DNA from: Saccharothrix sp.
GTDB lineage: Bacteria; Actinomycetota; Actinomycetes; Mycobacteriales; Pseudonocardiaceae
Assembly: GCF_031180885.1 (NCBI RefSeq)
Contig: NZ_JAPSLK010000018.1
Coordinates: 1-64,000, forward strand
Length of the DNA: 64,000 bases
Direction of reading: 5' to 3'
Below the pieces are notes generated by a model. It had not been told where the DNA came from. It did no database searches and worked only from the letters and a program-made list of their open reading frames with translations. Of the stretch, positions 53,172-61,438 are shown one piece after another; position 1 is the stretch's first letter; each line of letters starts with the position of its first letter. Made by a program: the position numbers and the translations under genes.

Positions 53172-54611
53172 GTGGACTCCCTGGGCACTTTCCTGCACCG
53201 CTTCCCGGAGGCTCCATCCGATGTGGACGGTCCGCTGGCCGGCGTCCGGGTGGGCGTCAAGGACATCATCGCCGTGGCCGGCGCGCCGAGCACCGCGCAG
53301 AGCGCCGTCCACGACCCGACGTGGTGGGAGGACCGGGACGCCCCGGTGGTCGCGCGGCTGCGGGCCGCCGGCGCCACCGTCGTCGGCAAGACCACCATGG
53401 CCGAGCACGCGTTGTCCCGGCCCGACCCGGACGCCGCGTTCCCGGTGCCGCGCAACCCGTGGGACCCGAACCGGTGGACCGGCGGGTCGAGCTGCGGCAG
53501 CGCGAACGGCATCCCCCTCGGGTTGTTCGACGCGGGCCTGGGCACCGACAGCAACGGCAGCATCCGCATCCCGGCCGCGCTGTGCGGGGTGACCGGCCTG
53601 AAGCCGACCCAGGGGTTGCTGCCCGCGGCGGGCATCCGGCCGTTGACCCGGTCGATGGAGACCGCCGGCCCGTTGGCGCGCACCGCCCGCGAGTGCGCCC
53701 GGCTGCTCGCCGTGATGGCCGACCGGCCCTACGAACTCTCCCGCACCCACCTCGACGACCTGTCCGGTGTGCGCGTGGGCGTGCCGTTCGACCTGGTGAA
53801 ATACGCCGCCGCGCTGACCGGGGACACGTCCGCCGCCTTCGAGGCCGCGCTGGACGAGCTGCGCGCGGCGGGCGCTGACGTGGTGGACGTGCCGGCGCAC
53901 GAAGGCTTCCCGCTGGTCGCCGCGCAACTGGTGACGTTGCTGGTGGAGGCGTTCGAGGTGCACGGGACGCACCTGCGGTCCCGGTGGACCGACTACGGGC
54001 GGCCGTTCCGGTGGAACGTCGCGCTGGGCGGCGTGCTGACCGCCGAGACCTACCTGCGGGCGCAGCGCGTGCGCCGGTGGGGTGCCGACGCCCTGCGCTC
54101 GCGGTTCGGCGAGGTGGACGTGATCGCCACCCCGACGTGGCCCGCCGGCGCGCCGCGCTACGACGACGCCGCCGGCCTCCAGACGATCTCGTGGCTGCCC
54201 AGCGTGTGGAGCGCGGTCGGTTTCCCCGCTCTGGCAATGCCCATGGGCTTCGACGCCGCCGGGATGCCGCTGTCCCTGCAACTGGCCGCCGCGCCGGGCC
54301 AGGACTTCGAGCTGGCCGCGATCGCCGACGTCTACCAGCGCCGGACCGACTGGCACGACCGCCCGGTGCCTTCGTTCCCGGCGGGGGAGTGGGCTCCCGT
54401 CGCCGCCCCCGAAGCGCCCACCGACACCGTGGACCCCAACGCCCGCAAGTGGCTGGCCGACGCGTTCGGCGAGCTGGAACTCCCCGTCGGCGACGCCGAC
54501 CTCGACCAGATCGCGATGACGTGGTCCAAGGTCACCGCACTCACGGCCGTGCTGCCGGAACCACCGGTGGACGTCGAGCCGTTCCACGCCGATTTCAGGA
54601 GAAACCGATGA
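53172..54611 (+). CDS. Amidase-signature family hydrolase
   Basis: 479 residues; GTG 1 bp after the preceding stop. The amidase-signature triad is complete: Lys30 (VGVKD), cis-Ser106 (GGSSCGSA) and nucleophile Ser130 (GTDSNGSIRIPA), with the 24-residue Ser-Ser spacing of the family. No signal peptide. The stop overlaps the P450 start (ATGA). Members hydrolyse amides or transfer acyl groups. In this setting the side-chain carboxamide of an Asn-derived tetramate, or an N-acyl protecting group, would be a logical substrate, but that is inference. Confidence 0.9.
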   Translation: MDSLGTFLHRFPEAPSDVDGPLAGVRVGVKDIIAVAGAPSTAQSAVHDPTWWEDRDAPVVARLRAAGATVVGKTTMAEHALSRPDPDAAFPVPRNPWDPNRWTGGSSCGSANGIPLGLFDAGLGTDSNGSIRIPAALCGVTGLKPTQGLLPAAGIRPLTRSMETAGPLARTARECARLLAVMADRPYELSRTHLDDLSGVRVGVPFDLVKYAAALTGDTSAAFEAALDELRAAGADVVDVPAHEGFPLVAAQLVTLLVEAFEVHGTHLRSRWTDYGRPFRWNVALGGVLTAETYLRAQRVRRWGADALRSRFGEVDVIATPTWPAGAPRYDDAAGLQTISWLPSVWSAVGFPALAMPMGFDAAGMPLSLQLAAAPGQDFELAAIADVYQRRTDWHDRPVPSFPAGEWAPVAAPEAPTDTVDPNARKWLADAFGELELPVGDADLDQIAMTWSKVTALTAVLPEPPVDVEPFHADFRRNR

Positions 54612-55900
54612 GCGCCATACCCGGGCCGGCCGGCCACCCGTTGCTGGGCGTGGTGCCCGCGTTCGTCGCGGACCTGCTGGGCACGTTGGAGAGCACGTTC
54701 GCCGAGCACGGCGACCTCGTGGCGTACCGGTTCGGGCCGTCGTGGGCCGGGCGGACGGTGTACGGGGCGTTCCACCCGGACGACGTAACCCGCGCCATGA
54801 CCGACCCGGAGGTGTTCGGCCGCGACACGGCCGGGTTCAAGGTGATCCGGGAGAGCATCGGCGACGGCCTGCTCACGCTCGACGGCGAAACGTGGAAGCG
54901 CCACCGCAAGCTCGTGCAGCAGCTCTTCACGCACCGCCGAGTCATGGGCTACACGACGTTGATGGCCGAGGAAGCGGCCAAGATCGTGGACGACCCGTCA
55001 CTCCGCTCCGGCACGGTGGACCTGCACGACCTGATGCAGCGCTACACCCTCCGGGTCGTCGGCCGCGCCCTGTTCGGCGACGCCATCGACGACGTGGTCG
55101 AGGAACTCCAGGAACTGGTGCAGCAACTGGGCGAGACCTCCACCGCCCGGCGCCTGCAACTGTTCACCCTGCCGCTGTCCCTGCCGACCCCGCGCAACCG
55201 CAAGCTCCGCGACATCCGCCGCAGGCTGTTCGCGATCACCGACCGCGTCCTGGCCCTGCCGGCCCGTCCGGACGCCGACGACCTCCTGACCCGCCTGCGC
55301 ACCGCCCGTGACGCGGACACCGGTATCGGCTTGTCGGAGCAGGAGATCCGCGACGAGGTCCTGGGCTTCCTGTTGGCAGGCCACGAAACCACCGCCGGCG
55401 CCCTCACGTTCACCCTGCACGAGCTGGGCCGCCGCCCCGACATCCAGTCGGACATCGCCCTGTCCCTGGACGACACCCTGGTCCGGGCGACCATCCAGGA
55501 AGGCATGCGCCTGTACCCGCCGGCGCACAGCACCGAGCGGATCACCTTGGTGGACACCACCATCGCGGGTCACCGGGTGCCCGCGGGCTCGCAGATCCTG
55601 ATCTCCCCGTGGGTCACCCACCGCCACCCGGACTTCTGGTCGAACCCCACCACGTTCGACCCGTACCGGTTCATGAACGGCGGCCCGACCCACCGCTACG
55701 CGTACATCCCGTTCGGCGGGGGCGCGAGGGCGTGCATCGGCATGCAGTTCGCCATGATGGAGTCGACGATCCTCCTGAAAACACTCCTCAACTCTTTCCG
55801 CTTCGACACCACAGCCCACACCCTGTCGGTGAACCCGTTGCTGACCCTCCGCCCGAACGGACCCGTCCGGGCCACAGCCAACTCCCTCCAACCCGTGTAA
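54608..55900 (+). CDS. Cytochrome P450 (CYP102/CYP110-like bacterial type)
   Basis: 430 residues; ATG overlaps the amidase stop and follows AGGAG. Helix I is AGHETT, the ExxR motif is in QEGMRLYPP, and the heme loop is FGGGARACIG. The N-terminus (PGPAGHPLLG) and the PERF-like region (FDPYRFMNG) resemble the long-chain-oxidising P450s rather than the CYP105/107 type of the other P450 at 41096. Last gene of the propeller-amidase-P450 operon and likely the right end of the biosynthetic cluster. Probably oxidises the polyketide part; site unknown. Confidence 0.93.
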   Translation: MSAIPGPAGHPLLGVVPAFVADLLGTLESTFAEHGDLVAYRFGPSWAGRTVYGAFHPDDVTRAMTDPEVFGRDTAGFKVIRESIGDGLLTLDGETWKRHRKLVQQLFTHRRVMGYTTLMAEEAAKIVDDPSLRSGTVDLHDLMQRYTLRVVGRALFGDAIDDVVEELQELVQQLGETSTARRLQLFTLPLSLPTPRNRKLRDIRRRLFAITDRVLALPARPDADDLLTRLRTARDADTGIGLSEQEIRDEVLGFLLAGHETTAGALTFTLHELGRRPDIQSDIALSLDDTLVRATIQEGMRLYPPAHSTERITLVDTTIAGHRVPAGSQILISPWVTHRHPDFWSNPTTFDPYRFMNGGPTHRYAYIPFGGGARACIGMQFAMMESTILLKTLLNSFRFDTTAHTLSVNPLLTLRPNGPVRATANSLQPV

Positions 55901-55924
55901 GCCGCCCCCCTCGGCGTGCACGGC

Positions 55925-55960
55925 CGGTGGCCCTCGGGAACCCCCTCCCGAGGGCCACCG
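55925..55960. terminator. Strong bidirectional hairpin terminator
   Basis: A perfect 14 bp stem: CGGTGGCCCTCGGG (55925-55938) pairs with CCCGAGGGCCACCG (55947-55960) around an 8 nt loop. It sits between the convergent ends of the P450 (55900) and the quinone oxidoreductase (55968). No T-tract is visible on either side, as is common in actinomycetes. Confidence 0.85.
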
Positions 55961-55967
55961 CTCGTTG

Positions 55968-56930
55968 TCAGGGCCTCAACGCCAACTTCCCCACAGTCCG
56001 CCCCGCCGCCAACTCGCTCAACACAGTCGGCCCCTCACTCAGGTCATAAACGGCGGGCTCACCCGGCAGATACACCCCCGCGTCCCGCAAGGTCTCCAGC
56101 TCCCGCATCACCTCGGCATAAACCTCCGGCGCCTCCTGCGCCATGCTGCCGATGTGCAGCCCCATCACCTGCACCTGGTGCTTGAACACCAACTCCCAGT
56201 TGCTGATTGCGGCCTCGCCACCCGCGGCCCCGAACACCACCACCCGCCCGGTAACCCGCCGAGCCGCCGCCAGACTCCGCCGGAACGCGTCCCCACCCAC
56301 AGACTCAAGCACCAGATCAACGCCCCTCACCCCCTCGACCTCGCCGTACTCAAGCACCCGATCCGCCCCCGCCGCCATCACCACGTCGTGCTTCTGCTCG
56401 GAGGCCGTCCCGATCACCTCTGCCCCGTAGTACTTGGCGATCTTCACCGCGGCCTGCCCGACCCCACCCGCCGCGGCCTGCACCAACACCGTCTCCCCAC
56501 TGCGAAGCCGCCCCAGGGCCCGCAGCGCCGCCAACGCGGTCCCCCAGTTCAACACCAACCCCAACGCCTGCTCCGCCCGCCACCCCTCAGGCACCGGAGC
56601 CACCCCGGCAGCCGGCATCACCACAAACTCGGCAAACGCCCCACTCCCAGCCCCCACGACCAAGTCCCCAACCCCAACCCCCCGAACCCCGTCCCCGACC
56701 TCCACCACTTCACCCGCAGCCTCAAACCCGGCCAGGTAGGGCGCGGCCGGCCCGCCGTCATACACCCCCCGCGACTGCATGACATCAGCGAAGTTGACCC
56801 CAGCCGCGCCGACCCGAACCAGCACCTCCCCACCCCCGGGGGAAGGCACGTCCACCTCGACCAGCCTCAGATCCGAAGGCCCGTCCCAAGACTCCTGCCG
56901 CAACGCCCGCATGGTCTTCCGCTCGCTCAT
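55968..56930 (-). CDS. NADPH:quinone oxidoreductase-like (zinc-less MDR family)
   Basis: 320 residues from ATG 56930 (MSERKTMRALRQ); ATG 56912 is an alternative start more typical of the family. The medium-chain reductase features are GVNFADVMQSRGVY, the nucleotide fold AAAGGVGQAAVKIAKYYGA, and AGGEAAISNWELVFK; the catalytic zinc ligands of alcohol dehydrogenases are absent. It reduces quinones or enones with NADPH. It lies directly downstream of a MerR regulator gene with a MerR-type promoter between them, suggesting induction by an electrophile or toxic compound. Probably not part of the biosynthetic cluster. Confidence 0.9.
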   Translation of the reverse strand: MSERKTMRALRQESWDGPSDLRLVEVDVPSPGGGEVLVRVGAAGVNFADVMQSRGVYDGGPAAPYLAGFEAAGEVVEVGDGVRGVGVGDLVVGAGSGAFAEFVVMPAAGVAPVPEGWRAEQALGLVLNWGTALAALRALGRLRSGETVLVQAAAGGVGQAAVKIAKYYGAEVIGTASEQKHDVVMAAGADRVLEYGEVEGVRGVDLVLESVGGDAFRRSLAAARRVTGRVVVFGAAGGEAAISNWELVFKHQVQVMGLHIGSMAQEAPEVYAEVMRELETLRDAGVYLPGEPAVYDLSEGPTVLSELAAGRTVGKLALRP

Positions 56931-56939
56931 GCGACCGAC

Positions 56940-56970
56940 GCTAAAACCCTCACGCAAGCGTCATGGTCAA
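56940..56970 (-). promoter_or_regulatory. MerR-type promoter/operator of the quinone oxidoreductase gene
   Basis: On the minus strand TTGACC (-35, 56970-56965) and TTTAGC or TTTTAG (-10, about 56946-56940) are 18-19 bp apart. This is the over-long spacer typical of MerR-controlled promoters. The spacer contains the dyad ACGCTTGCGT (56961-56952). The -35 lies just beyond the stop of the MerR gene itself. Confidence 0.65.
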
Positions 56971-56974
56971 GCCT

Positions 56975-57346
56975 TCAAGCCGACCTGCGCACCGCGGCGT
57001 CCAAGTACGCGTTCAACGCATCCCGATTCCGCGTGAGACACCGAATCCGCCGCTCCAGCGCATCCCGATGCGCGGCGACCTCGTCCAACATGTGCTCGCA
57101 CGGCACCTCAGGCATCAGTTCCCCAGGTCCGTCGAGGTAGGGCAGCACGTCCCGGATGATCCGCGTGGGCAACCCGGCCTCGATCAACCCCCGGATCTGC
57201 CGAACCACCTCGACATCCCGTTCCTCGAAGCACCGGTACCCGTTCTCCGCCCGAGAGGGCCGAACCAGCCCTTCCTCCTCGTAGTACCGCAACGCCCGCA
57301 CACTGACCCCGGCAACCCGAGCAAGATCCCCAATCCGCACGCTCAC
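56975..57346 (-). CDS. MerR family transcriptional regulator
   Basis: 123 residues. The N-terminal winged helix is typical: RIGDLARVAGVSVRALRYYEEEGLVRP, here MRIGDLA-like at residues 4-30, then the coiled-coil dimer helix; the C-terminal effector region is very short. A single Cys (VPCEHM) near residue 84 could sense thiol-reactive compounds. It is 45 bp upstream of, and co-directional with, the quinone oxidoreductase, and the operator lies between them. It starts 16 bp after the SDR stop, so read-through from the SDR gene is possible. Confidence 0.92.
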   Translation of the reverse strand: MSVRIGDLARVAGVSVRALRYYEEEGLVRPSRAENGYRCFEERDVEVVRQIRGLIEAGLPTRIIRDVLPYLDGPGELMPEVPCEHMLDEVAAHRDALERRIRCLTRNRDALNAYLDAAVRRSA

Positions 57347-57362
57347 AAGCTAACCCGCTGCT

Positions 57363-58151
57363 TCATGCGGACTTCATCGCACCACCATGCACGGTCCAGT
57401 TCGACCCGATGGCACTGGGCATGGTCGGCGAGGCGAGCAACACGACCGCACGGGCGATCTCGTCCGGGTCGATCAGGTCGCCGGTCACCATGCCGACCTG
57501 CTGGGGCAGGGTCGCGACCAGGTCGCTGAACTCGAGGCCCATCTGCGCGGCGACGTGTGCGACGTACCCGTCCTCACCCAGCAGGAGTTCGGTCCGCGTG
57601 GCGCTGGGGGAGACGGCGTTGACCCGAACCCCCATCCGCCCCGCCGCCTCGGCGAGCCCACGCGTGAAGGCGTTGAGCGCAGCCTTGGCCGCCGCGTAGG
57701 GCAGCGGCGCGGTGTGCGGGTCGCGGGCGCTGCTGGAGCTGATGTTGATGACGGCCCCTCGTGCCTCGGCCAGTGCGGGTAGTGCGGCCCGCGTAGTGCG
57801 CACGGCCGCGTTGAGGTTCAGGTCGAACACCTCCCTCCAAGCGTCATCGTCACCACTGAATGGATCCCCCAGCATCCCGTCCGCCCGGTTACCTCCACCC
57901 GCGTTGTTGACCAACACATCAAGCCGCGCGTCCAGCGCCAGCACGGCCTCCAACACCCGCCCCGGCCCGTCCACCGTCGACAGATCAGCCGGGATGAACA
58001 CGGCACCCGTGCTCTCCAACTCAGCCGTAGAGCGACGCGCCGTGGCAACAACCGACGCCCCCTCCGCCAAGAACGACCTGACGATCGCCAGCCCGATCCC
58101 CTTGCTGGCCCCCGTGACCAACACCCGCTTGCCGTCCAGCCCCAGATCCAT
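57363..58151 (-). CDS. Short-chain dehydrogenase/reductase
   Basis: 262 residues. Cofactor motif VLVTGASKGIG, NNAG in the central strand, catalytic Ser in INISSSSA and YAAAK as the Tyr-Lys pair; a classical SDR with NADP(H) preference suggested by TARRST. The start ATG lies 103 bp from the divergent TetR-family gene, with a long dyad between them, so it is most likely the TetR target. Substrate unknown; a general detoxification or catabolic reductase is plausible. Confidence 0.93.
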   Translation of the reverse strand: MDLGLDGKRVLVTGASKGIGLAIVRSFLAEGASVVATARRSTAELESTGAVFIPADLSTVDGPGRVLEAVLALDARLDVLVNNAGGGNRADGMLGDPFSGDDDAWREVFDLNLNAAVRTTRAALPALAEARGAVINISSSSARDPHTAPLPYAAAKAALNAFTRGLAEAAGRMGVRVNAVSPSATRTELLLGEDGYVAHVAAQMGLEFSDLVATLPQQVGMVTGDLIDPDEIARAVVLLASPTMPSAIGSNWTVHGGAMKSA

Positions 58152-58175
58152 GACACCCTCCTAGGTCCCCCTAAC

Positions 58176-58225
58176 TGATACACACCTGTCGCACTTACCG
58201 CAACAAGTGAGACTGCGGTGTATCA
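58176..58225. promoter_or_regulatory. TetR-type operator dyad between SDR and TetR genes
   Basis: A nested imperfect palindrome: outer arms TGATACAC (58176-58183) and GTGTATCA (58218-58225), inner arms GTCGCACTT and AAGTGAGAC. It lies in the divergent promoter region and ends 29 bp before the TetR-family start, consistent with autoregulation and control of the SDR gene. Confidence 0.7.
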
Positions 58226-58253
58226 TTTGTGTCGGGTTGGAGGGAGGCCCCGA

Positions 58254-58847
58254 TTGACCACGCCCGCCGCGCGCCGACTACGAGCAGACGCGGAGCACAA
58301 CACCGCCCGCATCCTCGCCGCCGCCGAGGAGGTGCTGGCCGCGGATCCGGCCGCGTCCCTGGAACGCATCGGCGAGGCAGCCGGCCTGACCCGAGCCACC
58401 GTCCACCGCCGCTTCGCCTCCCGCCAGGCGCTGCTGGACGCGCTCACCGAGCAACTCAACCAGCGCTACCTCAGCGCCCTGGCCCAGTCGAAGGTCGGCA
58501 ACCCACCCCCACTGGTGGCCTTCCGCCGCCTAACCGAAATCGTCTTCGACCTGAAGGTCAGCCACCGCTACGCGATGGACCTGGTAAGCGCCCAAGACAA
58601 CTGCCGCTCCGCCCTGAGCCCCGAGGTAGCGGCAGGCCTGGAGGAGATCTTCGCCCAACTCCGCGAGTCCGGCGAAATCACCGCCACCAGCCCGGCTTGG
58701 TGCCGCCAGGTCTACCTGGCCCTCCTGAACGAGGTCCACGAACTCCCGGACGACACCACAGACCTAGTCGAGGCCGGAAGGTCCAGGGCCGAACTGGTGG
58801 TCCGGGCCGTGGTGGGAGCACTGGGCGGTCCACGCCGGCATCCCTGA
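58254..58847 (+). CDS. TetR family transcriptional regulator
   Basis: 197 residues from TTG 58254, preceded by GGAGGGAGG at 6 nt spacing; the frame is open from 58218 but has no ribosome site there. The DNA-binding domain is at residues 15-60 (ILAAAEEVLAADPAASLERIG, then the helix AGLTRATVHRRFASRQALLD). The C-terminal ligand domain resembles other regulators of SDR and oxidoreductase genes. Divergent from the SDR gene. Confidence 0.92.
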   Translation: MTTPAARRLRADAEHNTARILAAAEEVLAADPAASLERIGEAAGLTRATVHRRFASRQALLDALTEQLNQRYLSALAQSKVGNPPPLVAFRRLTEIVFDLKVSHRYAMDLVSAQDNCRSALSPEVAAGLEEIFAQLRESGEITATSPAWCRQVYLALLNEVHELPDDTTDLVEAGRSRAELVVRAVVGALGGPRRHP

Positions 58848-58897
58848 GGCCGGTCTCAAGCCACAGCAGGTTGCGGAAACCCCTGGACAAAGGCTGG

Positions 58898-58919
58898 GCC
58901 GATCTTGGTGGAGATCGGC
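58898..58919. terminator. Hairpin between the TetR gene and tRNA-Arg
   Basis: Perfect 8 bp stem GCCGATCT / AGATCGGC with a 6 nt loop (TGGTGG), flanked by a further imperfect TGG/CCA pairing. It lies 50 bp after the TetR stop and 27 bp beyond the 3' end of the minus-strand tRNA, so it could end transcription from both sides. Confidence 0.65.
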
Positions 58920-58945
58920 ACCCAGCGGTACTACCAGCGCAAGAG

Positions 58946-59018
58946 CGCCCCCGGCAGGATTCGAACCTGCGACCTCGGGATTAGAAGTCCCTCGCTCTCT
59001 CCACTGAGCTACGGAGGC
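58946..59018 (-). tRNA. tRNA-Arg (anticodon UCU)
   Basis: The minus strand folds as a complete cloverleaf: acceptor GCCTCCG/CGGGGGC (one G-T pair), D-stem around GCTC/GAGC, anticodon stem AGGGA/TCCC(T-rich loop CTTCTAA), T-arm GCAGG-TTCGAAT-CCTGC. The loop places TCT at 34-36, decoding AGA. The 3' CCA is not encoded. The 3' end faces the biosynthetic cluster, the side on which integrative elements normally sit, but no integrase or attachment repeat is visible. Confidence 0.95.
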
Positions 59019-59141
59019 TTGAGGGCAGCGACCACACGCAGTAGCAGGGTAGCTGCCCCATCGGACACATCGTCCGGAAGGCGCGGACCGTTTCGTCCAG
59101 GCACCAGAAGAGTGATCAAGACGGCCTAAAAGTGAGGTGGA
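59019..59141. other. Short intergenic region upstream of tRNA-Arg
   Basis: 123 bp between the tRNA and the LacI-family stop. It should hold the tRNA promoter on the minus strand, but no convincing -35/-10 pair can be chosen by eye. The overlapping frame 58905-59129 runs through the tRNA and is not a gene. Confidence 0.5.
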
Positions 59142-60194
59142 TCACTCCGGTGGGGCTGTCGAGTCGCGCTCCACGAGCGAGACCGGCAGTCTGGACGGCT
59201 CGCCTGGTCTACCGCCGTCCAGCAGCCGCAGGGCCAACTCACCCGCGCGCCGCCCCTTCTCCGTCAAGGGTTGACGGACAGTAGTCAGCGGTGGGTCCGA
59301 GTACTGCGCGAACGGGACGTCGTCGAAGCCCACCAGGGACACGTCCTGCGGCACCCGCAACCCCAGCTCGTGCGCGGCCTGGAGGGCGCCGAAGGCCAGC
59401 TCGTCCGACGCGCACAACAACGCAGTCGGGCGCACGGCAGAACGCAGCAGTGAACGGGCCGCCGTCCGGCCCAGGTCGCGGCGGCTGCCGGGCACCTCGA
59501 ACACCGGGCACGGCCCGACCACCGAGAGGTAGCCCGCCACCCGGTCCCGGCTCACCCGGAACACCCCCGACGCCTGCCGGGACGGGCTCGCCAAGCCGGT
59601 GAAGCCGTCCGGCTGCAGCCCGAACGTGATCACGCCGAACCGGGTGTGCCCCAGCCCACGCAGATGCGCAGCCGCCATCCGAGCGCCACCCTCGTCGTCC
59701 ACTTCGACCCGAGCGGTGTTGCTCAGCACAGGCTGGTCGATCACCACCAGCGGCAGGCCGCGGGCGCGGACGGCGTCCAGAGCCGGCGCGTTGTCGGGCA
59801 GGGAGTAGGCGACGACCACGTCCGCGGCGGCCCGCGCGACGGTCGACGGACGAGGTCCGCCGGTCTCGTTGCCGGGCATCAGCACCAGGCAGTGGTCGTG
59901 GCCATCCACGGTCGAAGCCAAGCCGTCCAGCACGATGGACGCCGCCGGGTCGGAGAACGCCGCCGACAGCTGCTGCCCGAGCATGAACCCCACGGCCGCA
60001 CTGTGCCGGGTGGCCAGGCTCCGCGCGACCGGATCAGGCCCGGCGTAACCGAGGGACGCCGCCGTCTCCAAGATCCGTTCCCGCAACGCCGCGGACAGCT
60101 GGTCCGGCCGGTTGTAAGCGTTGGAGACCGTCGCACGGGACACCCCCACCGCACTGGCGACGGTGTCGAGGGTCGGCTTCCGGGGACGGTCCAC
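59142..60194 (-). CDS. LacI family transcriptional regulator
   Basis: 350 residues; GTG start. The helix-turn-helix is TLDTVASAVGVSRATVSNAYNRP with the hinge SLGYAGPDPVARSLA; the periplasmic-binding-like sensor domain ends in VSLVGFDDVPFAQYSDPPLTTVRQP. It is divergent from the MFS gene, with a canonical LacI-type palindrome between them. The effector is probably a small molecule exported or imported by that transporter; unknown. Confidence 0.95.
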   Translation of the reverse strand: MDRPRKPTLDTVASAVGVSRATVSNAYNRPDQLSAALRERILETAASLGYAGPDPVARSLATRHSAAVGFMLGQQLSAAFSDPAASIVLDGLASTVDGHDHCLVLMPGNETGGPRPSTVARAAADVVVAYSLPDNAPALDAVRARGLPLVVIDQPVLSNTARVEVDDEGGARMAAAHLRGLGHTRFGVITFGLQPDGFTGLASPSRQASGVFRVSRDRVAGYLSVVGPCPVFEVPGSRRDLGRTAARSLLRSAVRPTALLCASDELAFGALQAAHELGLRVPQDVSLVGFDDVPFAQYSDPPLTTVRQPLTEKGRRAGELALRLLDGGRPGEPSRLPVSLVERDSTAPPE

Positions 60195-60205
60195 GTGCTG
60201 AGGTT

Positions 60206-60242
60206 AACCGGGTAATCGGTTGGACGTTCTGAAGCGCTTCAG
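60206..60242. promoter_or_regulatory. LacI-family operator(s)
   Basis: A perfect 14 bp palindrome CTGAAGCGCTTCAG (60229-60242) with the central CG typical of LacI-family sites, 15 bp before the MFS start. A second dyad AACCG-N6-CGGTT lies at 60206-60221. Both are in the 62 bp between the divergent LacI and MFS starts. Confidence 0.85.
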
Positions 60243-60256
60243 CCACACTCGAACGC

Positions 60257-61438
60257 GTGTCCCGCGCAGCCGTCTTCGCCGTCTTCCTGTTCAACGGCGC
60301 CCTCTTCCTGTCCTGGGCTGCCCGGATGCCCGCGCTCGCGGCCCAGGTCGGCGCGACGGAGGGCACCCTGGGCCTCGCCCTCCTCGGCGCGAGCATCGGC
60401 CTCGCCCTGACCGCGCCCTTCGCCGCCAAGGCCTGCGCCACGCTCGGCGCGCGCAAGCTGGTGATCGCCGGCGTCGCGGTCACGGTCGTCGCCGTGCCCG
60501 CCCTCACCCTCGCCGCCACCCCGCTCCACCTGGGCCTGATCCTGTTCGTCCTGGGCTCCTGCGGCGCGACCCTCGACGTCGGCATGAACGTGGCCGCCGT
60601 CGCCGTCACCCGCGCGCTCGACCGGCCGCTGATGCCCCAGTTCCACGCGGGCTTCAGCATCGGCGGACTCCTCGGCTCGCTCGGCGCGGCCGCCGCCGCC
60701 AGCGCGGGCTGGGGCCTCGAACGCCACCTCCTCACCGCCGCCGCCATCGGCGCGGTGACGATGGCCCTGCTCATCAAGCACATCCCGGGCGCGACGGGGG
60801 AGACCGCCGAAACCGCCGAGGACCGCCGACCCGTGCTGCGCCGCCCGGTCCTGTGGCTGCTGGCCGGCATCACGCTGTTCTCCGCCATCGCCGAAGGCGC
60901 CACCTCCGACTGGTCCGCCCTGTTCTTCGTCCAGGAACGCCAGGTCAGCGAGGCCGCCGGCGCGGCGGCCTACGCCGGGTTCTCCATCGCCATGGCCATC
61001 GCCCGACTGGGTGGCGAACCCGCTCAGCGCCGCCTCGGCCCGTACCGGCTGCTCGCGGGTGGCGCGATCGTCGCCGCGACCGGCCTGGCGCTGGCCGTCG
61101 CGGTGCCCGTCCCCGCCGCCGGGTACGCGGGCTTCGCGCTGGTCGGCCTGGGTCTCGCGTTCTGCTTCCCGGTGGTCATGGACCTCGCCGGCGACGCGGG
61201 CAAGCGCGCCGACGGCACCGGCGGCGAACGCGAGATCGGCCTGGTGACGACCGTCGCCTACACCGGCTTCCTGGTCGGACCGCCGCTGGTCGGCGGCATC
61301 GCGCACGCCACCGACCTGAGCGTGTCGCTGGGCTGCGTGGCGGTGATCATCGCCCTGATCGTGCCCACGGTGTTCGCCGCGCGCGCCGCCCGGACCAGGG
61401 AACTCAACCCGCGGGGAGCCGGTTCACCGCGGCCTTGA
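60257..61438 (+). CDS. MFS transporter
   Basis: 393 residues; GTG start, 62 bp from the divergent LacI gene. Twelve hydrophobic helices can be followed, with Ala/Gly/Leu-rich composition, a cytoplasmic loop in the middle (GATGETAETAEDRRP, about 186-200) and a charged C-terminus. Features such as LFLSWAARMPALAAQVGA and DVGMNVAAVAVTRALDRPLMPQFHAGFSIGG place it near the YbjJ/fucose-permease-like MFS branch. Likely regulated by the LacI protein. Its last 35 bp overlap the convergent lipoprotein gene. Confidence 0.92.
   Translation: MSRAAVFAVFLFNGALFLSWAARMPALAAQVGATEGTLGLALLGASIGLALTAPFAAKACATLGARKLVIAGVAVTVVAVPALTLAATPLHLGLILFVLGSCGATLDVGMNVAAVAVTRALDRPLMPQFHAGFSIGGLLGSLGAAAAASAGWGLERHLLTAAAIGAVTMALLIKHIPGATGETAETAEDRRPVLRRPVLWLLAGITLFSAIAEGATSDWSALFFVQERQVSEAAGAAAYAGFSIAMAIARLGGEPAQRRLGPYRLLAGGAIVAATGLALAVAVPVPAAGYAGFALVGLGLAFCFPVVMDLAGDAGKRADGTGGEREIGLVTTVAYTGFLVGPPLVGGIAHATDLSVSLGCVAVIIALIVPTVFAARAARTRELNPRGAGSPRP

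Noticed and set aside
38350-55900. Pathway-specific transcriptional regulator of the cluster
   Set aside because: No SARP, LuxR/LAL or TetR gene lies between the PKS genes and 55900. The MerR, TetR and LacI genes further right each have an obvious local target.
58946-59018. Integrated mobile element at tRNA-Arg
   Set aside because: The tRNA orientation would suit an island containing the cluster, but no integrase, excisionase or repeated tRNA 3' end is visible in the window.
58905-59129. 74-codon frame
   Set aside because: It reads through the antisense of the tRNA-Arg gene.
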